From assembly GCA_029259935.1 (NCBI GenBank), contig JAJDEH010000386.1, forward strand, positions 1-42,236: a stretch of DNA of 42,236 bases, read 5' to 3'. Of the stretch, positions 33,612-41,971 are shown in pieces. Made by a program: the position numbers and the translations under genes. The number at the start of each line of letters is the position of its first letter. Position 1 is the first letter of the stretch. The notes beneath the pieces were generated by a model. It did no database searches. It was not told where the DNA came from and saw only the letters and a program-made list of their open reading frames with translations. This stretch comes from Planctomycetota bacterium (GTDB lineage: Bacteria > Planctomycetota > Planctomycetia > Pirellulales > Pirellulaceae).

Positions 33612-35951
33612 CTATTTTTTGACAACAAGAACTCCACGGCCATCAACTCGTCGAATTCCGACGACTTTCGGCAGGAACTTCCCGGAACTCTCGTCTACTT
33701 TCAGGACGATCCTCCAGTCACCTTCTCTCGACGATTTTATGATCCCATCAGACACGAGCGGGGTTAATTCCCACTTTACGTTAGCTCTGTTCATCCAGAA
33801 ATACTTGCCATTCTCCTCGTAGATTCTTATGTAATGCCAGTCGTTAAGGTTCTTGCTCTCGGCCTGGTAATTGCCCAGGACATCCTGTGTCCTGAGTTGT
33901 GCGTAGACGCTCTTCGGCGGGATTTCCACTTTCCGGCGCAGTCGAACGTGCAATGGTCGTTCCCTCACCCTTTTGATTCTCTTGTGCATGGACTCTTGAT
34001 AGAAATCCGCTTCGTACATGCCTTGAAAATCTCGGGGCCAGAAGGATCTTGTAAACCAATCATGGCTTGTCGGTTCCAACCCGGCTGGCTCCGAGGGAAA
34101 GGATGGAAACATATTGTACAGGTAATGGAAAAACTCATGCTGGAACCACTGCGGCGGATAGCAGCGCTGTTCGAGTTCTGTAAATACGTCGGACATTCTG
34201 GTGTCCAGAACAGGCTGCTTGTCCAAGAAAAACAGGTCGTCGCATACAAGAGCTTTTTGTTTCCCCATATACATCCCTCCTGTAATGAATCCGTACCCCT
34301 CAAATGCTTCTCTTCTGGCAACCGCATTGTTTCTTCCCGTACCCGGAACAAAAGACGGATAGATTATCCACCACAAATCCGTATCCGCTTTGACCTTATC
34401 GGGAATCCCATCGTAGACTTTGCTACTGTCTGAAAGTTTGGCGGCGTGGCCGGTTTTCCCATTCCCTTTCTTCTCAATAATGATTGGGGCGGTGACCTGA
34501 GGCAGCTCCAGAATCTCAAGGGCAACCACCAGTTTTCCATCGGTAACGGCAGTGATATATCTGCGAAATACGTCCGTCACCTCTTTGATTAACCTGTAAT
34601 TGTCTTTTCTCAGGCGAGTGTCCAGATGGTTTACTGTTTGCACCCCGGTGCCGCCCGCGAATTCGCCCAGGTTTCTTGGCATGGTTCCTTCAGCCTTGCC
34701 TACCAAAACGACCTTCATGTTGAGCGTATTCGCGTAGACATTTGAGGGCTTATGGAGTTGATAATTCACCACATCCGTCAGCATGCGCAACCCAGGGTAG
34801 GCGACCGGGCTGGCGACAAACGTGCCGTGAATTCCAGATCCTGCTCTTTTCCATGAATCATCACCGATTGGATATTTCCTCCAAAGGTCATCGAGTATCG
34901 CTTTCGCGCCTGAATAATTCTCTCCCTTTACCTCGTCTTCGGCAGTGACGAAAGCCGTGACAGCATCGATATAGTGCGAAGAAAACCTACTCCTGCCGCC
35001 ATACGTGTTGAAAAAAGTCTCTAGTTGCGTTTTGCTTCTGGGCTTCTCGGCATGTTCAGTACGTGCTCTTGCGGGAGAGCCGGCGAGATTCACCCGTTCC
35101 ATTGTTGTCCGGGTGGCAGGATTCGCAGTCTTTGCGACTCCCTTAAGCCAAAATTTCCCTTTGACATAGCCAAAGCTCGTCCATACGAACTGCGCGTGAT
35201 TTCCATCCGGGAGAGCGAATTCGAGTACCGCATGCCCTTTTTCGTTGTCGACCAACGAGTACGGTAGCGTTACGACGAGGGGGTCGCTATCGCCGTGTTG
35301 GTAGGTGTATTTGATTTGGGGCTTATTTGTGTCAAGTTCAAAGTTGGATGTGTTTTCGGTATTCCAATCCCAAACGCCTTTGTAGTGCAAGACGCCCCCG
35401 GAATTCTTGAGGTCTGATACCGATTGTGCGGTAACTACATAGCCGATACATCCTAGCAGTTCATATTTTTTTGCATCAAAATGTTTGATACCTACCAGAT
35501 TCCCCGGGGGCATCGCGGTAGTAAGAAAGTCGTTCGTCGAAGCATTTTTATAGAGTACTAACGGTATTTGTGCATCTAGACTTTTCTCTTTGTAGATGTA
35601 ACCGAGTGTTTCATATGGCTGATATCCGTCTCCTTCCTTGAGTTTTAGCGCTTCGATGTCAGCAGTCATCGTCAGGCAATCTTGATGTTTTGCACTCCAG
35701 TACGCGAGGAGAGGCACCGTGCCGGGTTTTTGAGTTTTCCAGATCTTGCCTTGACTCTTTGCGTCGCTCACTACGTAGGCAGCGGCTTTTGCATTGCGAT
35801 CGCCAGCCTCTGAAGCGGATGTGAAAAAGTCCTTCCTCGCTTCGCTGTAATATAGTGTTATTGATTTTTTTTCTTGGGCCGCGACATCAAGCGCAAGAAA
35901 GGCGCAAAGGCCGAAGGTCGCTAGGATAATTTTTCGGATCATGGTACTCAT
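33612..35951 (-). CDS. Secreted DUF5648-like repeat protein with HExxH peptidase motif
   Basis: 779 residues from ATG 35951 (ATG 35942 is equally possible; the frame is open to 36053). A signal peptide (KIILATFGLCAFLALDVAAQ) is followed by repeats of the DUF5648 type, seen as LYYSEARKDFFTSA, LLAYWSAKHQDCLTMT and LVLYKNASTNDFLTTA (about residues 30-180), probably a carbohydrate-binding beta-trefoil-like unit. A long central region follows. WFQHEFFHYLYNM (about residue 602) is a zinc-peptidase HExxH motif, and the third ligand is unclear (E or D downstream in SHDW or YEADFYQES). The C-terminal domain is beta-rich. The gene is clearly more AT-rich than its neighbours, suggesting transfer. Its likely role is degradation of an extracellular glycoprotein or attack on another cell; this is inference. 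Confidence 0.75.
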   Translation of the reverse strand: MSTMIRKIILATFGLCAFLALDVAAQEKKSITLYYSEARKDFFTSASEAGDRNAKAAAYVVSDAKSQGKIWKTQKPGTVPLLAYWSAKHQDCLTMTADIEALKLKEGDGYQPYETLGYIYKEKSLDAQIPLVLYKNASTNDFLTTAMPPGNLVGIKHFDAKKYELLGCIGYVVTAQSVSDLKNSGGVLHYKGVWDWNTENTSNFELDTNKPQIKYTYQHGDSDPLVVTLPYSLVDNEKGHAVLEFALPDGNHAQFVWTSFGYVKGKFWLKGVAKTANPATRTTMERVNLAGSPARARTEHAEKPRSKTQLETFFNTYGGRSRFSSHYIDAVTAFVTAEDEVKGENYSGAKAILDDLWRKYPIGDDSWKRAGSGIHGTFVASPVAYPGLRMLTDVVNYQLHKPSNVYANTLNMKVVLVGKAEGTMPRNLGEFAGGTGVQTVNHLDTRLRKDNYRLIKEVTDVFRRYITAVTDGKLVVALEILELPQVTAPIIIEKKGNGKTGHAAKLSDSSKVYDGIPDKVKADTDLWWIIYPSFVPGTGRNNAVARREAFEGYGFITGGMYMGKQKALVCDDLFFLDKQPVLDTRMSDVFTELEQRCYPPQWFQHEFFHYLYNMFPSFPSEPAGLEPTSHDWFTRSFWPRDFQGMYEADFYQESMHKRIKRVRERPLHVRLRRKVEIPPKSVYAQLRTQDVLGNYQAESKNLNDWHYIRIYEENGKYFWMNRANVKWELTPLVSDGIIKSSREGDWRIVLKVDESSGKFLPKVVGIRRVDGRGVLVVKK

Positions 35952-36070
35952 TCGATTGAAACCCTTCTGTTTGGTCTTTGTTCTTGAAATGCGGCAAGTT
36001 TGCCTGGTGCCAACTAAAGGCCACTTCACAAAAAAAACAGCTTTGCAGGTCAAAACTTATCTTGCGGCGT

Positions 36071-36259
36071 TCATGATTTTGCAAGCCGCGGGCACAGATC
36101 TTGGACAACGGGCTTGTTGACTCCGAACACGAGGCCAGTGCCGAGGTTCCCGCGCTTGATCGGGTCCGCAGAATGTGCGACCGAACTTAAGACCGTTGCC
36201 GTGGCAACGCACCTACTCGCGATCGCCAGCAAGTTGGATTTCCTGGAAAAGTGTCTCAT
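36071..36259 (-). CDS. Small secreted protein, unrecognised
   Basis: 62 residues from ATG 36259, with GGGAG 7 bases upstream. The N-terminus is a plausible signal peptide (RKSNLLAIASRCVATATVLSSVAHSA), leaving about 32 residues (..GLVFGVNKPVVQDLCPRL..). No family is recognised. It sits between a shared leader sequence (36291-36357) and the peptidase gene, which starts 120 bases after its stop. It could be a real small protein, or the truncated 5' end of a lost paralogue whose leader has been captured by the peptidase gene. Confidence 0.45.
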   Translation of the reverse strand: MRHFSRKSNLLAIASRCVATATVLSSVAHSADPIKRGNLGTGLVFGVNKPVVQDLCPRLAKS

Positions 36260-36290
36260 TCGTTTTCTCCCGGGGGTGGGCGTTGTTGCG

Positions 36291-36357
36291 GCAGGCCGAA
36301 TGAACCGATCCGGCCTCACAACCCTGATGTTCAAATGCGGCTAAAGTCCGACAGGCA
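36291..36357 (-). promoter_or_regulatory. Shared 5' leader, copy 1
   Basis: These 67 bases align without gaps to 37197-37263 (about 55 identities). They lie 32-98 bases before the start of the 62-residue secreted protein; the other copy lies 52-118 bases before the lectin-like gene. Conserved blocks on the minus strand are TGCCTGTCGGACTTT, then GAACATC and GTTGTGAGGCCGGAT, then GGTTCATT.GGCCTGC. It could hold a common promoter or an RNA leader. Confidence 0.7.
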
Positions 36358-36612
36358 GGCGTCATCATTCCCTCGATTTCCGCACCCCATGGGAAGTCCA
36401 CAACCGCGGGTAGCGGCGGTTGCTCATGACTGGCGCCGAAGCCACGCTCTGCCCCGTAATTCGTAGCGAGGGTCGCCAAGACCTTCGGCGCTGCGGAAAT
36501 TCCGAAACTCCTGGCGAGATTCGCTACCAAAAACACAATTACGGAACAGCGCCTACGGGAGACAACAGATCACCAGCTCGTGATTTATTTGACGGCCTCA
36601 TGACTGTGACTA

Positions 36613-36692
36613 CACACCATTCACGCCGTGGACGATCTGGAAAAGTAAGAACAAAATACAAACAAGCGTCGCAACCAAAGCTGCGACGCTTG
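36613..36692 (-). terminator. Terminator module, copy 2
   Basis: An 11-bp perfect stem (36663-36673 with 36682-36692), 8-nt loop and T-rich tail on the minus strand, 31 bases after the stop of the lectin-like gene. It is near-identical to the module at 33473-33554. The stretch 36358-36602 has no other visible feature. Confidence 0.8.
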
Positions 36693-36722
36693 AAATGCCA
36701 GGCAGAGCCATCTCTATTCGGC

Positions 36723-37145
36723 TTATTTGATTTGCCAGACTTGATTCTTACGACCCTGATTTCTCTGCAGAGAAAGCGTCGTTGCTTTACCACTGCCCTT
36801 AGCGCTTGCTGCGTTGGCCCCATTTTCCCCATGCATGATTGCCCAACCATTCGAACTCTTGTGAAGAATCCACTTTGTCGCCGACGTGGAACTCCATACC
36901 ACACGAGATCCGACGTTTGAGCCATCAAAGGCGAACAGATGATTTTTGTAGAATGAGGTTTCCTTGATCGTGTAAATTCCATCGCCGTTCTGATGCTCGC
37001 CCTTCTTTTCCACTTCGAAAGTCAGCTTCTGCCCACTAGGCGAAGTCACAGAGTAGCTTCCGTCTTTTAATTGCTCAGCAGCCGTTGCACTGCCTGCAAA
37101 CATTGCAGTGAGAGCGAGGATTCCGAATGCGATTTTTGAATTCAT
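36723..37145 (-). CDS. Small secreted ricin-type lectin-like protein
   Basis: 140 residues from ATG 37145, with GGAG six bases upstream; the frame is open to 37244 but would read through the leader. A signal peptide (KIAFGILALTAMFAGSATAA) is followed by one beta-trefoil-like unit: GSYSVTSPSGQKLTFE, YTIKETSFYKNHLFAF, TKWILHKSSNGWAIMH and a closing QRNQGRKNQVWQIK. The Q-x-W type ending is typical of ricin-like carbohydrate-binding folds, though the family match is by eye only. It is transcribed away from the ECF sigma gene and separated from the peptidase unit by its own terminator, but shares leader and terminator sequences with it. Confidence 0.65.
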   Translation of the reverse strand: MNSKIAFGILALTAMFAGSATAAEQLKDGSYSVTSPSGQKLTFEVEKKGEHQNGDGIYTIKETSFYKNHLFAFDGSNVGSRVVWSSTSATKWILHKSSNGWAIMHGENGANAASAKGSGKATTLSLQRNQGRKNQVWQIK

Positions 37146-37196
37146 TGTGTTCTCCAGCGGTTCAGGTTGATGGAATAGATGCCAACGCGGCGTGTT

Positions 37197-37263
37197 GCAG
37201 GCCAAATGAACCAATCCGGCCTCACAACACAGATGTTCAACCAAGTCGAAAGTCCGACAGGCA
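37197..37263 (-). promoter_or_regulatory. Shared 5' leader, copy 2
   Basis: Ungapped partner of 36291-36357, placed upstream of the lectin-like gene and in the 240-base gap shared with the divergent ECF sigma factor gene. Its GAAC core is reminiscent of ECF -35 elements, but no -10 partner is evident. Confidence 0.65.
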
Positions 37264-37384
37264 ACTGCCAGATTTTTTGGGACTTCTCTAGGAAAAGGTC
37301 TCTTTCCGTGCTAGTTTGGCAGACTTGAACTACTTGGCCTGTCAGGGGTTGGGACGGCCGTCGACTCGCGCCGGAAGATGAACT

Positions 37385-38011
37385 GTGGATAGTCTTTCAG
37401 TCACAGGCTGGATTAACCAGCTTTCAGATGGGAATGACCAGGCAGCCGAACACCTGTGGCAGCGCATGTCCCTTCGGCTGCAGGAGTTTGCGCGGCAGAA
37501 ACTCGACGTGCAGACCCAGCGGCGTTACGACGAACATGACGCGGCGAACAGTGCGTTCCACAGTCTCTGTCGTGGACTCGCGGAAGGACGGATTGAGGCC
37601 GAGAACCGCGATGCTCTATGGGGCCTGTTGGCCGTCATCACTTCCCGAAAAATCTCGGCACAGAGGCGATACTTGAATCGTCAGAAACGAGGTGGAGGAG
37701 CCATACGCGGCGAGTCCGGGTTTGCCGAATTTGGCGACGCTGGCATCAATGCGATCGGTGACACCCAGCAGACGCCCGATGTGTTGGCCGAAGTGTCTGA
37801 GAGTTGCGCCCAACTGCTGGATGCGCTTCCCGATGAAACGATGAAGAAGATCGTGTTGCTCAAGTTTCAGGGGGCCACGAACGGAGAAGTTGCCAGCGAA
37901 TTAGAGTGCACTCGACGAACCATTGAACGAAAACTGGAAAGAATTCGTCGGATCTGGGTGGAAGCGGGGCTGCATGACGGTGCCCAACCGCACGCCGGGG
38001 GACGTTCGTAG
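37385..38011 (+). CDS. ECF-type RNA polymerase sigma factor
   Basis: 208 residues with GTG start (GGAAG eight bases before). Region 2 resembles the planctomycete ECF_sigma group: WINQLSDGNDQAAEHLWQRM, FARQKLDVQTQRRYDEHDAANSAF, then a linker with DALWGLLAVITSRKISAQRRYLNRQKRG. Region 4 has the helix-turn-helix NGEVASELECTRRTIERKLERIRRIW, which reads the -35 element. No anti-sigma gene of the classical kind follows. Instead a membrane-spanning kinase starts about 110 bases downstream on the same strand, a pairing repeatedly seen in planctomycetes where the kinase is thought to control the sigma factor by phosphorylation. A divergent secreted-protein gene lies on the other side. Confidence 0.9.
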   Translation: MDSLSVTGWINQLSDGNDQAAEHLWQRMSLRLQEFARQKLDVQTQRRYDEHDAANSAFHSLCRGLAEGRIEAENRDALWGLLAVITSRKISAQRRYLNRQKRGGGAIRGESGFAEFGDAGINAIGDTQQTPDVLAEVSESCAQLLDALPDETMKKIVLLKFQGATNGEVASELECTRRTIERKLERIRRIWVEAGLHDGAQPHAGGRS

Positions 38012-38124
38012 TTCGGGTCTCCAGAACCGAACATGGCTTCACGGGCCCGCAGCCCCGTGCTACGAATCCTGTCGGAGTGTTCAACTGATTGACCATTAAG
38101 GAGAAGGAACGCTATTCGAATCCC

Positions 38125-41022
38125 ATGAATGATCCTTCGATAAGAAATCCGGCCTACCGATCACTGACTGATCAGCAACTCTCCGAGATTGACGAGCTTT
38201 GCGACCGTTTCGATCAGGAGTTGGTGAATGGTCGCGGACCGCGCATCGAGATCTTCCTTGCCGAGACACCGGAAGCAGCTCGGGACGGACTGCTGGCAGA
38301 ACTGCTGGCCATGGAATTCGAATACCGAACTGGGCAAGGTGATGAGCTTGAGCCTGAGCCGGAAGAATACCTCCAGCGATTCCCGCAACAGGAAAGCGTC
38401 ATTGCCGGCCTGTTTGCTCGCGATGCAGCAACACCGTTTCCGGGCCAAGGGACGATTTCGAATCCGGTTGACATTCCAACGGTGCTGGCCAACCTTCGCC
38501 TTCAGATCCCGGCCGGCCTCCAAAAAATGGCCAGCGAAATCATCAAAACCGGACTGCTGACCAAACAGCAGGCTATTGACGTCATCTCCGGGCTGCCGGC
38601 CGCGCAAAACTCTCAGCAAGACTTCGCAAAAGCACTGATTCGATCGAATCAGTTAACCAAGTTTCAAGCCACGGCCGTCTATCAAGGCAAGGCGCAAAGC
38701 TTGGTGTTTGGCGAGTATGTGGTGCTCGACAAAATCGGGGCGGGCGGCATGGGTGTGGTGTTTCACGCGCAGCATCGACGGATGAAACGTGATGTCGCCA
38801 TCAAAGTGTTGCCTGACGGAGCGTTGGACGACGAAGACGCGGTCAACCGTTTCTACCGCGAGGTCCAGGCGGCGGCGAAGTTGCTGCATCCCAATATTGT
38901 GGCCGCGTTCGACGCCGGTCAGCATGGCAAATCGCATTTCCTGGCGATGGAATTTGTCGACGGCAAGGACTTGAGCGCCATCGTCAAGGAAAACGGACCC
39001 TTGCCGGTTGCGACCGCCATCGATATGACCATTCAAGCCGCCCGGGGCCTCGAGTATGCGCATGGCGAAGGACTGGTCCATCGCGACATCAAGCCGGCGA
39101 ATTTGCTGGTCGACAAAAAGGGGACGGTCAAGATCTTGGACATGGGACTGGCGCGATTAACCGACGCGGTTCAGGGCGACGACGGTTTGACCAAATCCGG
39201 ACAGATCATGGGCACGGTCGACTATATGGCTCCCGAGCAGGCCGCCAACACGCGCACTGCCGACGCGCGGGCGGATATCTACAGTCTGGGCTGCACGCTG
39301 TACCGCTTGCTGACGGACAGTCCCGTTTTTTCCGGGGACACCATCATGAATAAGATGATGGCCCATATGCAAACGCCCCCTCCGGGGCTGCGTGCCATGC
39401 GTGCGGACGTTCCCGAACAGCTCGATGCGGTGTATCAGCGGATGCTGGCCAAACAGCCTGACCAACGTCAGCAGTCGATGACCGAAGTGATTCAACAACT
39501 GCGCGATTGTTTAGATAAGCTCGAAGGCTCGGCCGCCGCGATTCCAAGAGTGCCAGCCAAGGCGGTTGGGGAACCGGCTTCCGATAGCCAGTTGTCAACG
39601 CTTTCTAACGGCATCACTACGGATTCCAAGCCTGCGGCGGGAGCATCGAGCACGGCCGTCACCGAAGAAACGATCGACCTTCAATCCTCCCCTGACCGGA
39701 CCGCGATATTTCAGCCGGTGGCGGCCACGGCGCAACTGAATGTTGCCAAGCCAGTCACCAAGCCGCTCCCTTCGGCCAAACGACAAATACCGCGTTGGCC
39801 GTTCATCGCGGTCGGAGCGAGTTTGGCGGGGATCATCTTGCTGGCGGCCGTTGTGTTCTTTATTCGGTCGACGAACGGCGTGATCCGAGTGGAGATCGCT
39901 GACAATCTGGACGATCCACAAGTCGAAGTCACGGTGAAGGGAAACACGTTCGTCCTCAAGGGCGCGGAAAAGAAGAACATCACGCTCACGGCGGGCGAGC
40001 ACGTACTGCACGTGCGAAGGGGCGACTTCGAGTTCGACACCAAGTCGCTCATCTTGAAGAAACGCGACCAGGTCGTGGTGAAGGTGCAACTAGTGGATGG
40101 CGTTGTGCAGGCTGTTGATGAGGGTGGGAATGTGATCGGTTCGGTCAATGCAACTCCCGTCAATGTCACCCTGGCGAAATCTGAATCTCCGCCAATCGCG
40201 ATGGCCCCGTTCAAAGAAGCCCAGGCAAAGGCCCATCAGAAAGCCTGGGCGGACTACCTCGGCGCATCGGTTGAGACGACGAACTCGATCGGCATGAAGT
40301 TCGCAGTCATCCCACCCGGAACATTTAAGATGGGGGAAGACGATAGCGTTGTCGACGTCACACTGACGAAACCGTTCCGGCTGGGCGTCCACGAGGTGAC
40401 GCAGGGTCAATGGAAGACAGTCATGGGGAGCGAACCGTGGAAAGGGGAAGAAAGAGTCAAGGAGGGCGAGAAGATCGCGGCCACCTTCATCAATTGGGAA
40501 GCGGCAATCGATTTCTGCCGCAAGCTGACCGATCGGGAGCGAGCGGCCGGGCGTCTGCGAGCGGACCAGGAGTATCGGCTCCCGACGGAGGCTCAGTGGG
40601 AGTGGGCCTGCCGGGCCGGGTCGATCACGCTGTTCACCTTCGGCGACAAGGAATCACAATTTGGCAAGTACGCCTGGTACAGGAAGAACGCGATGGTAGT
40701 GGATGGCGAGGCGTACGCGCACCCGGTCGGTCTCAAGAAGCCGAACGCGTGGGGCCTATACGATGTCCATGGCAACGTGTGGGAGTGGTGCGGCGACGGA
40801 CGCGGGAATGAGTTGCCAGGTGGCACCGATCCCGTCGGCCCGGTGCAGGGCTCGAATCTCGTGTTCCGGGGTGGCTCCTGGACCATGGATGCCTGGTACT
40901 GCCGCTCGCCGGTCAGCTCCAGCGGAGCCGACCCGTCGCTAATGAACGACCGCCTGGGCTTCCGTGTGGCCCAGGTTCCGTCCAGCTCGGCAAGTACCCC
41001 AGTGGCCGATGGCCAACGATGA
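38125..41022 (+). CDS. Transmembrane Ser/Thr kinase fused to SUMF1/FGE-sulfatase-like domain
   Basis: 965 residues from ATG 38125 (the frame is open to TTG 38089). An N-terminal helical region (1-190) precedes a kinase domain (about 195-460) with GAGGMG, VAIKVL and HRDIKPANL. The DFG motif is DMG (about 339-341, ILDMGLARL), an uncommon substitution that keeps the metal-binding Asp; APEQ follows. After a Ser/Ala/Thr linker there is one TM helix (about 558-581, FIAVGASLAGIILLAAVVFFI), a PEGA-like beta segment (VRVEIADN.., LTAGEHVLHVRRG) and a full SUMF1-type domain (about 722-960: PPGTFKMGE, VTQGQWKTVMG, YRLPTEAQWEWACRAG, GLYDVHGNVWEWCGD, RGGSW, LGFRVAQV). SUMF1-like domains on kinases probably act as extracytoplasmic sensors here, not formylglycine formation. 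Confidence 0.92.
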   Translation: MNDPSIRNPAYRSLTDQQLSEIDELCDRFDQELVNGRGPRIEIFLAETPEAARDGLLAELLAMEFEYRTGQGDELEPEPEEYLQRFPQQESVIAGLFARDAATPFPGQGTISNPVDIPTVLANLRLQIPAGLQKMASEIIKTGLLTKQQAIDVISGLPAAQNSQQDFAKALIRSNQLTKFQATAVYQGKAQSLVFGEYVVLDKIGAGGMGVVFHAQHRRMKRDVAIKVLPDGALDDEDAVNRFYREVQAAAKLLHPNIVAAFDAGQHGKSHFLAMEFVDGKDLSAIVKENGPLPVATAIDMTIQAARGLEYAHGEGLVHRDIKPANLLVDKKGTVKILDMGLARLTDAVQGDDGLTKSGQIMGTVDYMAPEQAANTRTADARADIYSLGCTLYRLLTDSPVFSGDTIMNKMMAHMQTPPPGLRAMRADVPEQLDAVYQRMLAKQPDQRQQSMTEVIQQLRDCLDKLEGSAAAIPRVPAKAVGEPASDSQLSTLSNGITTDSKPAAGASSTAVTEETIDLQSSPDRTAIFQPVAATAQLNVAKPVTKPLPSAKRQIPRWPFIAVGASLAGIILLAAVVFFIRSTNGVIRVEIADNLDDPQVEVTVKGNTFVLKGAEKKNITLTAGEHVLHVRRGDFEFDTKSLILKKRDQVVVKVQLVDGVVQAVDEGGNVIGSVNATPVNVTLAKSESPPIAMAPFKEAQAKAHQKAWADYLGASVETTNSIGMKFAVIPPGTFKMGEDDSVVDVTLTKPFRLGVHEVTQGQWKTVMGSEPWKGEERVKEGEKIAATFINWEAAIDFCRKLTDRERAAGRLRADQEYRLPTEAQWEWACRAGSITLFTFGDKESQFGKYAWYRKNAMVVDGEAYAHPVGLKKPNAWGLYDVHGNVWEWCGDGRGNELPGGTDPVGPVQGSNLVFRGGSWTMDAWYCRSPVSSSGADPSLMNDRLGFRVAQVPSSSASTPVADGQR

Positions 41023-41600
41023 GAATATGAAAAACCTGATCCGCAGCGAAGCGCCCCGGCATACAGTGATGCTGACGCCTCCTGTTTCATTACCGGGGTG
41101 GGACCCGCCACTTGGGTGAGTCGATTGCCTGGTGTCGTCAAATCGGTACGTAGTTCTTCGGTCTCGCCAACTGAACGAGGACGAGCCGTCATTGGTTGGA
41201 AGTTGCGTACCGCCAGTACGCGAGGTCACCGGCGCGTCGTCCTCGGTCCGACACACGTCCGACACACCGAAGAGCCTGAGAAACGTGTCATAAGGCTATT
41301 CGGCGGCTATGTTTCGACGCTCAGCAGAAACTCGCGTTTTCTGGCGCACTCCAACTAGCGTGGCCGTGTACGATTCCGCGGTTGGTCCGCCGAGCAAGGG
41401 ATTAATAATTCGGTGTCCAGTTCGTGGCACGGTTTGATTTCCCTTGACCCAACGCGCGACCGTCACCCCGGATTATTCGCGAGTCGAGTCAATCATCGGA
41501 CTGGCTCTGAGTTTTTGTGTCTTGTGCGGCTGTTTCAGTGGTGGTGACTCCGTGCCTGTTCCGTTATTGATGGCTCACCCAATGTGCCGTTCGCAAAGTA
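41023..41600. other. Spacer without recognisable gene
   Basis: About 580 bases between the kinase stop and the palindromic repeats. Short frames exist on both strands but none looks like a protein, and I see no hairpin with a T-tract. Confidence 0.4.
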
Positions 41601-41602
41601 GG

Positions 41603-41904
41603 CCGTTCGCAAAATGGGACAGGCACCGAGATTTCTCCTTCTATTCCGCTGCCACGGGGGAACTTGCTCGGAGACAGTTCCATTTTAGACGTCTGACCCG
41701 ATTCGCCGTTCGCAAAATGGGACAGGCACCGAGACTTCACCTTCTATTCCGCTGCCAAAGGGGAACCTGCTCGGAGCCAGTCCCATATTGCGAACTACGC
41801 GTGAACAGAATTGGGACGGGCACCGAGGCTTCACCTTCTATTCCGCTGCCAAAGGGGAACCTGCTCGGAGCCAGTCTCATATTGCGAACTACGCGTGAAC
41901 AGGC
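41603..41904. repeat. Three tandem long palindromic repeats (REP-like)
   Basis: Three copies of a roughly 85-100 base unit start near 41603, 41705 and 41806. Each begins (A)AATGGGACAGGCACCGAG or a close variant and ends CTCGGAGCCAGTCCCAT. In copy 2 the arms 41709-41733 and 41770-41794 pair over 25 bases with three mismatches. Between the arms, CTTCTATTCCGCTGCC is conserved. Copies 2 and 3 also share ATTGCGAACTACGCGTGAAC at their ends. These are dispersed-repeat type elements, not coding. Confidence 0.85.
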
Positions 41905-41971
41905 TTGGATTGATGGAACAGGAGGTAACAGAGATGAACTCTCTGCCTGCCTGTTGTTGAAAGGACCGAAC

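Noticed and set aside
38039..38058. GC-rich hairpin CACGGG..CCCGTG between sigma factor and kinase genes
   Set aside because: Only 6 bp with no T-tract, and the two genes are likely co-transcribed, so it is not called a terminator.
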